A program made the translations under genes and the position numbers. Source: Flavobacterium sharifuzzamanii (lineage in GTDB: Bacteria > Bacteroidota > Bacteroidia > Flavobacteriales > Flavobacteriaceae). Taken from it: a stretch of 64,000 nt of DNA. Under the pieces are notes generated by a model, which was not told the origin of the DNA, did no database searches, and saw only the letters and a list, made by a program, of their open reading frames with translations. Shown piece after piece: positions 59,177-64,000 of this stretch (its first letter is position 1; each line of letters opens with the position of its first letter). The stretch spans positions 558,001 to 622,000 of the forward strand of contig NZ_QJGZ01000042.1 in assembly GCF_003254585.1 (NCBI RefSeq), in the 5' to 3' direction.

Positions 59177-60226
59177 TTATTTTAAATCTAAAACCACTTC
59201 AACGGTAAAATCAGAAGCGGTTTTATGGATATTAAATTGATGTTTTCCTGGATATTGTATTTCCAATCTTTTCTTTACATTCTCTAGACCTAATCCCTGA
59301 TTTTTAGACGGAATTTTATATTGTTCTGTATATGAGTTTTCTATTCTAAAGTTTAGTTGATAATTTATTTGTTCGCAAGACAAATGCACATATCCTTTTT
59401 GATTTGGAAGTCGAGAAACATGTTTAAAAGCATTTTCAATCAGAGGAACCAAAAGCATTGGTGCAATTTGAAGCTGTCCGTCTTCTATATTCCATTTGCT
59501 TTTTACTTCCAATTCATTTCCCCAACGGGTTTCTTCAACAGCAATTAAATCTTTTAAGTATTTAATTTCAAGATGCAATGGCACATATTCTTTATTGCAT
59601 TCATACAATTGATAACGCAAAATATCCGAAAACTGAACCAATAAATCAGAGGCCAATTGTACATTGCTCTGCATCAAAATATGAATATGATTCAAAACAT
59701 TAAACATTAAATGCGGATTGATCTGATCCTGCAAAATCTTGATTTGAGCCTCAAGATGAACTTGCTGTAATTGCGCATGATTTCTTTCGATAACATTATG
59801 TTCCTGATAAAATCGGAGCCCGCAGGCAGTACCGCAAATCAAAATCGCTGACGGGATATTGCCGTAAAATCGAGACCATAAAAAATGAAGAGAATCTACA
59901 TCTGCTTCTTCTGGATATGCTTTTCTTCTTATAGCCGAATCTGAAAAAACAATATAAATCAATGACAGACAAAATGCCAAAAGCAGTACAACAACAACGC
60001 TTTGTACTGCAAACGAACTCATTTTATTTTGTTTTAGCGCTTTGGGCAGTATAACATCACTTAAAATATGAGCTAAAATAGCAGAACAAATCAAAACTAA
60101 AATAGCCTGAATCGTGGCCGTCAAAAAATCGTAATCTTCGATCATCTGCGCCCAAATCGTAATACCTAACAAGCTCCAAAAAAAAACTAAAAATATCCAA
60201 TGTCTATTCTTATTGATTGCGATCAT
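59177..60226 (-). CDS. LytS-type sensor histidine kinase
   Basis: A 349-residue protein with four N-terminal membrane helices (WIFLVFFWSLLGITIWAQM and on) and a C-terminal His_kinase domain. QDQINPHLMFNVLNHIHILMQ (167-187) holds the phospho-accepting H172 in the INPHLMFN context of LytS kinases. APMLLVPLIENAFKH (about 255-269) is the N-box and NQGLGLENVKKRLEIQYPG the G-box. It phosphorylates the LytTR regulator encoded downstream. A promoter at 60259-60286 and a candidate LytTR site at 60326-60360 lie upstream, suggesting autoregulation. Confidence 0.93.
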   Translation of the reverse strand: MIAINKNRHWIFLVFFWSLLGITIWAQMIEDYDFLTATIQAILVLICSAILAHILSDVILPKALKQNKMSSFAVQSVVVVLLLAFCLSLIYIVFSDSAIRRKAYPEEADVDSLHFLWSRFYGNIPSAILICGTACGLRFYQEHNVIERNHAQLQQVHLEAQIKILQDQINPHLMFNVLNHIHILMQSNVQLASDLLVQFSDILRYQLYECNKEYVPLHLEIKYLKDLIAVEETRWGNELEVKSKWNIEDGQLQIAPMLLVPLIENAFKHVSRLPNQKGYVHLSCEQINYQLNFRIENSYTEQYKIPSKNQGLGLENVKKRLEIQYPGKHQFNIHKTASDFTVEVVLDLK

Positions 60227-60258
60227 CTATAAATTAATTTATTGAGAAAATTTAACTC

Positions 60259-60286
60259 CAAAAGTAGTTCTATATTTTTTAAACAA
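60259..60286 (-). promoter_or_regulatory. Promoter of the histidine kinase gene
   Basis: On the minus strand TTG (60284-60286), a 17-base spacer and TACTTTTG (60259-60266) form a close match to the Bacteroidota promoter, 33 bp before the start codon. Confidence 0.6.
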
Positions 60287-60325
60287 ACAGCAAAGAAGCA
60301 CAAACCGCTTACATTATAAAAATTA

Positions 60326-60360
60326 GTTTGATGAACTGCGTTTTTGTTTTGACCAATGGA
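60326..60360 (-). promoter_or_regulatory. Candidate LytTR operator B (21-bp-spaced direct repeat)
   Basis: On the minus strand TCCATTGGTCAAAACAAAAA continues with a second TCAAA. The two TCAAA half-sites (60348-60352 and 60327-60331) are exactly 21 bp apart, as in operator A at 57016-57050. It lies about 40 bp upstream of the -33 box of the kinase gene, a suitable position for an activator. Confidence 0.58.
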
Positions 60361-60374
60361 ATTTAAAAAAGCAG

Positions 60375-60467
60375 TTTAAAAATTTTCGGATATAAAATAA
60401 ACCCGAAAGGTTTTAAAAATTTTCGGATATAAAATAAACCCGAAAGGTTTTAAAACCTTTCGGGTTT
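60375..60467. repeat. 37-bp direct repeat carrying the PPK2 terminator
   Basis: TTTTCGGATATAAAATAAAC and the following CCGAAAGG occur twice with a period of 37 bp. Only the second copy is completed to the full inverted repeat AAACCCGAAAGGTTTTAAAACCTTTCGGGTTT (60436-60467), a strong bidirectional terminator after the PPK2 gene (minus strand). The first copy is a duplicate left arm. Confidence 0.72.
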
Positions 60468-60508
60468 ACAAAAAATTATCAAATTGACTAATTATCTCAA
60501 TTGTCCCA

Positions 60509-61387
60509 TTATTTTTCTCCTAATTCTTTCTTATACAATTCGATATTTATTGCTGTTTTTTCATCCAGCTCTGGCTCTTTAATATCCGTATGTTTTTTCA
60601 TTTCTTCCCAAATAATTTTGGCTACAATATAACGTGACATTTCTTTGTCATCGGCAGGCACAATATACCATGGCGCATGTGGCGTAGAAGTTTTATTTAT
60701 CGCTTCTTCATAATACTTCATATATTCATCCCAATAGCCACGTTCTTTCAAATCGCCTGGCGAAAATTTCCAATTGTGCTTTTCTTCTTCCAAACGGCGT
60801 AACAAACGCTGACGCTGTTCTTCTTTGCTCAAATGCAGATAGAATTTCATTACAATTGTTCCATTTTGGCAAATATGCTTTTCAAAATTATTGATCTGTT
60901 CAATTCTATTTTCCCAAAAATCAGGCGTAATATCATCGACAGAATTAATGTCTGGAAGGTTTTCGGCCAAAACATATTCAGGATGCACGCGTGTCACCAG
61001 AACATTTTCATAATGTGTCCTATTAAAAATAGCAAACTTTCCTTTTTCTGGCAGAGCGATATAATGACGCCACAAATAATCATGTTCCAGTTCTGCTGAA
61101 GTTGGAGTTTTAAAACTATGCACCACTACTCCACGCGGATTAAACTCCTTAAAAACTTCTCGAATCAAACTATCTTTTCCCGAAGTATCCATTCCCTGAA
61201 GACAAATTAAAACGCTGTATTTGTTGTGCGCATACATTACGTCTTGCAAATCGCTCAATTTGGCTTGAACTTTATCTAGTTTTTCTTCTTTTTCATCGTC
61301 ATTGGCTTTGACATTCAAAACAGTCGGAATTTCTTTGAGCTTTATTTTATCTACAACTTTAAAATCTTTCGGGTCTATTGATTTCAT
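60509..61387 (-). CDS. ppk2: Polyphosphate kinase 2 family protein (PPK2)
   Basis: A 292-residue P-loop kinase. LQGMDTSGKDSLIREVFKEFNPRGVVVHSFKTPT (63-96, Walker A at 65-72), DYLWRHYIALPEKGKFAIFNRTHYENVLVTRVHPEY and RRLEEEKHNWKFSPGDLKERGYWDEYMKYYEEAI follow the PPK2 order. PPK2 makes nucleoside di- or triphosphates from polyphosphate. The single-domain length and GMDTSGKD suggest a class I or III type; the choice cannot be made by eye. A structured element (61427-61569) sits in its upstream region. Confidence 0.92.
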   Translation of the reverse strand: MKSIDPKDFKVVDKIKLKEIPTVLNVKANDDEKEEKLDKVQAKLSDLQDVMYAHNKYSVLICLQGMDTSGKDSLIREVFKEFNPRGVVVHSFKTPTSAELEHDYLWRHYIALPEKGKFAIFNRTHYENVLVTRVHPEYVLAENLPDINSVDDITPDFWENRIEQINNFEKHICQNGTIVMKFYLHLSKEEQRQRLLRRLEEEKHNWKFSPGDLKERGYWDEYMKYYEEAINKTSTPHAPWYIVPADDKEMSRYIVAKIIWEEMKKHTDIKEPELDEKTAINIELYKKELGEK

Positions 61388-61426
61388 ATTTTCAAATTTT
61401 ATATCATAAATATACTACTTTTACGA

Positions 61427-61569
61427 AGCATACTCCTGCTATCCATTGCAATACTTTTCAATAAATAGCTTTTTTCCAAAGCCATAACAAAAGCTTCCGT
61501 TGGTCGCTTTCTTATGTCAGGAAAAAATGCAATTTCTTTTCAAAGTATTTCCATTACTATCAGGGCTAG
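61427..61569 (-). ncRNA. Structured leader/repeat element, copy 2
   Basis: Read on the minus strand it contains CTAGCCCTGATAGTAATGG at one end and GGATAGCAGGAGTATGCT at the other, separated by a longer middle with an 8-bp AATACTTT/AAAGTATT stem (61450-61457 with 61542-61549). The end blocks AGCCCTGATRG and GGAYAGCAGGA match copy 1 at 7116-7195, and TTTTCAAAAGAA lies just outside both copies. It ends about 40 bp before the PPK2 start codon, so it may be a 5' leader there too. Divergent overlap with the start of the gene at 61614 is avoided by using the later start. Confidence 0.45.
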
Positions 61570-61613
61570 ACACTTATTTTCAAAAGAACAATTCAAATAT
61601 TTCAAAATTCATA

Positions 61614-62273
61614 ATGCCAAAACGAATTCTATTTTTATTTCTGTTTTTTGTTATCTCTATTGCAAATGCACAAACAAATCCAACAGCTACAATTGACAGT
61701 TTAGTTGACAATTACATAAAAGAACTTCAATCTAAAAAAATAGATACAATTTGTGTTTATCAAGATTACTGTATCGGATGCGTTGATACATATAATTATA
61801 CATCATTTAAAAAAGATCTTTGTTTAGAGGATTTTCCTAATTATCCCATTTATATTTTCTGGAAAGAAAGTGGAAAAACGTATGTTGATAAAATTAGTGT
61901 TTGCTTTGAATATTCAAAGACTATTTCTGAAAACACTTTTTGGGATGTCTATTTTTTAAATGAAAAAATTATTAAAAACGAAATTGTTAAAACTTACGAA
62001 TATGAAACTTTTGAAAACTCAAAAAAAATAACATATAAAATCAGCGTGGATCATTCTGGACATCAAAATTTTAAATTCATAATAAAAGATAAAATAACTA
62101 CAAAAGAATTTGACAGCTTTGATTTGACAAAAATTGGATGGGATCCATCTAAACCAAACATTAATTACGATCACAATATCAACTTAAAAAGCAAACTAAT
62201 TGTTGATATTCTTGAAAAAATAATTTCAGAAGCCGAAAAAAATAATACATTTAAAAAGATAAAGTCAAGATAA
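61614..62273 (+). CDS. Secreted protein of unknown function
   Basis: A 219-residue protein with signal peptide MPKRILFLFLFFVISIANAQ (cleavage after residue 20). The mature part starts TNPTATIDSLVDNYIKELQSKKIDTICVYQDYCIGCVD with cysteines at about 46, 52, 55 and 70, which could form disulfides. The remainder is charged and strand-helix mixed (FKFIIKDKITTKEFDSFDLTKIGWDPSKP). The frame is open from 61500, but that part crosses a structured element, so the ATG at 61614 is used. Divergent to PPK2. No family recognised. Confidence 0.6.
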   Translation: MPKRILFLFLFFVISIANAQTNPTATIDSLVDNYIKELQSKKIDTICVYQDYCIGCVDTYNYTSFKKDLCLEDFPNYPIYIFWKESGKTYVDKISVCFEYSKTISENTFWDVYFLNEKIIKNEIVKTYEYETFENSKKITYKISVDHSGHQNFKFIIKDKITTKEFDSFDLTKIGWDPSKPNINYDHNINLKSKLIVDILEKIISEAEKNNTFKKIKSR

Positions 62274-62298
62274 ACCAAAGACTTCAAAATAAAACTTC

Positions 62299-63135
62299 AT
62301 GGAAAAATTCACATTAGAAATACTATTTCAAATTATCGGAATCGGTTCGGCATCGGGTTTATTTTATAATAATGATGCACTTTATGTAATTGGCGACAAC
62401 AGCGGATTTCTTTACGAATACAATATGCAAAATCAGCAATTGAATCAGCATGCTTTAATCGACAATCCTACACAAAATATTCCGAAAAACTTAAAACCCG
62501 ATTTTGAATCGCTTACACATCATAACGATACACTTTATGTTTTTGGTTCGGGTTCTACCGAAAACCGAAACAAAATGATTGAGTTTGATTTGAAATCAAA
62601 AACTGTTTTACAGAAGAATAATCTAGTTGATTTGTATGCTGTTATGCAGAATTTTGGCGAAATAAACCCAGAAGATTTCAATCTAGAAGGCGCTATTTTT
62701 GATGGCGAAAACTGGTATTTATTCAATCGCGGAAATGGCGTTTCAAACAAAAACACCATTTTTACCATTCATGCCAAAAATCTAGGAGAAGAATTTGCTC
62801 TGATTTCGGTTAATTATAAACTTCCAAAAATAAAAGGCGTTCGCTCCAGTTTTACCGATGCCATTTTAGTTGATGATAAAATCTATTTCCTTTCAACTGC
62901 CGAAGACACAAAATCAACCTACGATGACGGAGAAATCCTAGGAAGTTTCATTGGAAGAATCGATGTAAAAACCATGAAAATAGATTTTACTCAAAAAATC
63001 ACCTCAACCAATAAATTTGAAGGTCTGACTTTTTACAAAAAAGAAAACAATAAAATCGAGTTTTTACTTTGCGAAGATAATGACACAGAAGTTTTAGAAA
63101 CTAAGATTTATAAATTAACATTGCCTATAAAATAA
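62299..63135 (+). CDS. Beta-propeller-like protein (DUF6929-like)
   Basis: A 278-residue protein without a clear signal peptide. It consists of repeated strand pairs: SASGLFYNNDALYVIGDNSGFLYEYN (about 18-43), DFESLTHHNDTLYVFGSGSTENRNKMIEFD (about 68-97), EGAIFDGENWYLFNRGNG, FTDAILVDDKIYFLSTAED and FEGLTFYKKENNKIEFLLCED. This is propeller-like and reminiscent of DUF6929, which I cannot confirm. The gene at 22068 has a similar repeat layout. It lies 25 bp after the secreted protein gene, so cotranscription is possible. Function unknown. Confidence 0.65.
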   Translation: MEKFTLEILFQIIGIGSASGLFYNNDALYVIGDNSGFLYEYNMQNQQLNQHALIDNPTQNIPKNLKPDFESLTHHNDTLYVFGSGSTENRNKMIEFDLKSKTVLQKNNLVDLYAVMQNFGEINPEDFNLEGAIFDGENWYLFNRGNGVSNKNTIFTIHAKNLGEEFALISVNYKLPKIKGVRSSFTDAILVDDKIYFLSTAEDTKSTYDDGEILGSFIGRIDVKTMKIDFTQKITSTNKFEGLTFYKKENNKIEFLLCEDNDTEVLETKIYKLTLPIK

Positions 63136-63205
63136 AAAATGTAACTTTTTTCTTAAAACGGCGTCTTTTATACCAAACAAACCAAGATAAACCAATTTTT
63201 AAATA

Positions 63206-64000
63206 ATGATCAGAAAAACCACTTTCGCTCTTTTACTTTTTATTACAAATCAAGTCACACAAGCTCAGTACAAATATCCTGCTACTCCTGAACGTCCTGT
63301 TGTAGATGATTATTTTGGAACAAAAATCACAGATTCTTATCGATGGATGGAAGACATGAATAGTCCCGAGGTTCAAAAATGGTTCAAAGACGAATCGGAT
63401 TATACAAATTCTATTGTAAAAACTATTTCTGGTCGTGATGACCTTTTTAAACGAATGAAAGAAATTCAAGCTTTGGGTGGAGATCAATACGGTTTAATCA
63501 GGCAGGTTGGAGATATTTATTATTATACTAAAAACAAAAAAGATGAAAATATCGATAAATTGTACCTCCGAAAAGGTAAAAACGGAGCCGACATTTTATT
63601 GATAGATCCTAGTACGATCAAAAAAGGGGCAACTATTACAAGTTTTATTATTAGTCCTGACAATAAAAAATTGGCAGTAACGATCTCTCAAGATGGCGCA
63701 GAAGTTTGTGATCTCCAAATTATGGATCTTGAATCGAAAAAGTTCCTTTCGGATAAACTTACACCGGTTTGGAGCGAATTCCCTTTTGAATTTACTCCAG
63801 ATAGTAAGGCCATAACATATACACAAATGGTTACCCGAGACAATACTAGTGATGATTTTCTAAAAAACATGAAAGCATTATTACATATTATTGGAACAGA
63901 CTCAAAAACAGATAAAATATTAGCATCAAAAGAAAACAATCCTGAATTAAATCTTCTTACTGAGCAATTTCCTAAAATCTCATTTTCCAATGATTACTCC
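63206..64000 (+). CDS. Prolyl oligopeptidase family serine peptidase, N-terminal part
   Basis: Reading from the ATG at 63206 gives 265 residues to the window edge, with no stop. The signal peptide is MIRKTTFALLLFITNQVTQA. YPATPERPVVDDYFGTKITDSYRWMEDMNSPEVQKWFKDES (about 24-64) is the N-terminal signature of the prolyl oligopeptidase S9A family. The propeller strands follow (IIGTDSKTDKILASKENN). The catalytic serine domain lies beyond the window. Members cleave short peptides after proline and act here in the periplasm. It starts 71 bp after the propeller-like gene. Confidence 0.9.
   Translation, partial: MIRKTTFALLLFITNQVTQAQYKYPATPERPVVDDYFGTKITDSYRWMEDMNSPEVQKWFKDESDYTNSIVKTISGRDDLFKRMKEIQALGGDQYGLIRQVGDIYYYTKNKKDENIDKLYLRKGKNGADILLIDPSTIKKGATITSFIISPDNKKLAVTISQDGAEVCDLQIMDLESKKFLSDKLTPVWSEFPFEFTPDSKAITYTQMVTRDNTSDDFLKNMKALLHIIGTDSKTDKILASKENNPELNLLTEQFPKISFSNDYS

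Noticed and set aside
61500..61613. N-terminal extension of the secreted protein at 61614
   Set aside because: It crosses the structured element, and a signal peptide begins exactly at the ATG at 61614.
1..64000. tRNA, rRNA, tmRNA and riboswitch signals
   Set aside because: No cloverleaf or known conserved core was found by eye; short hairpins are all explained as terminators or repeats.

Overview
The window looks like a chromosomal segment of a Flavobacterium-type member of the Bacteroidota. It is AT-rich. Promoters follow the Bacteroidota pattern (TTG, then about 17-19 bases, then TAnnTTTG) with no clear Shine-Dalgarno sites. SecA is about 1,100 residues long, and typical flavobacterial families are present (DUF4295 beside rpmG, DUF2795, DUF721, a TonB receptor paired with a PepSY protein, DUF5009). 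I see no rRNA or tRNA gene, no CRISPR array, no insertion sequence and no prophage.

Layout. 1-9.3 kb: the end of an ArsR-type repressor with its operator, an MFS carrier, bshC, a membrane acyltransferase, ndk, several secreted or lipoproteins including an archaemetzincin-like one, and ftsY. 9.4-17.5 kb: DUF4295, rpmG, rpmB, cinA, HPt, FAH hydrolase, exonuclease, E2 acyltransferase, GT2 and an Omp85-like barrel, all on the minus strand. 17.6-30 kb: a second acyltransferase paralogue, polysaccharide genes (CpsB phosphatase, initiating sugar transferase), an ABC-F ATPase, FKBP, a LolD-type ATPase and the cobalamin adenosyltransferase. 30.3-38.4 kb: DUF2795, secA, and an uptake unit (CNGRC protein, TonB receptor, PepSY protein). 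38.4-41.4 kb: an SpoU methyltransferase and a tight operon of APS kinase, Fe(II)/2OG hydroxylase and sulfotransferase. 41.5-52.4 kb: sirtuin, sterol-desaturase-like hydroxylase, purB, CPA2 antiporter, 1-Cys peroxiredoxin, AEC carrier, Crp/Fnr and DoxX genes, an Rrf2/oxidoreductase pair and meaB. 52.5-64 kb: an LTA-synthase-like sulfatase, MATE pump, outer-membrane proteins, a LytS/LytTR two-component system, PPK2, hypothetical secreted proteins and the start of a prolyl oligopeptidase.

Four observations stand out. (1) The APS kinase-hydroxylase-sulfotransferase operon looks like a small modification pathway for an unknown acceptor. (2) A 21-bp-spaced direct repeat occurs upstream of both the histidine kinase and the outer-membrane gene next to its regulator, and is a good candidate LytTR operator. 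(3) Two copies of a structured element (AGCCCTGAT...GGAYAGCAGGA on the minus strand) lie just upstream of two unrelated genes. (4) Many intergenic gaps hold palindromic repeats of short phrases. In two convergent junctions these repeats contain the stop codons and supply a near-identical C-terminal tail (GAKxQxxKGS) to unrelated proteins.
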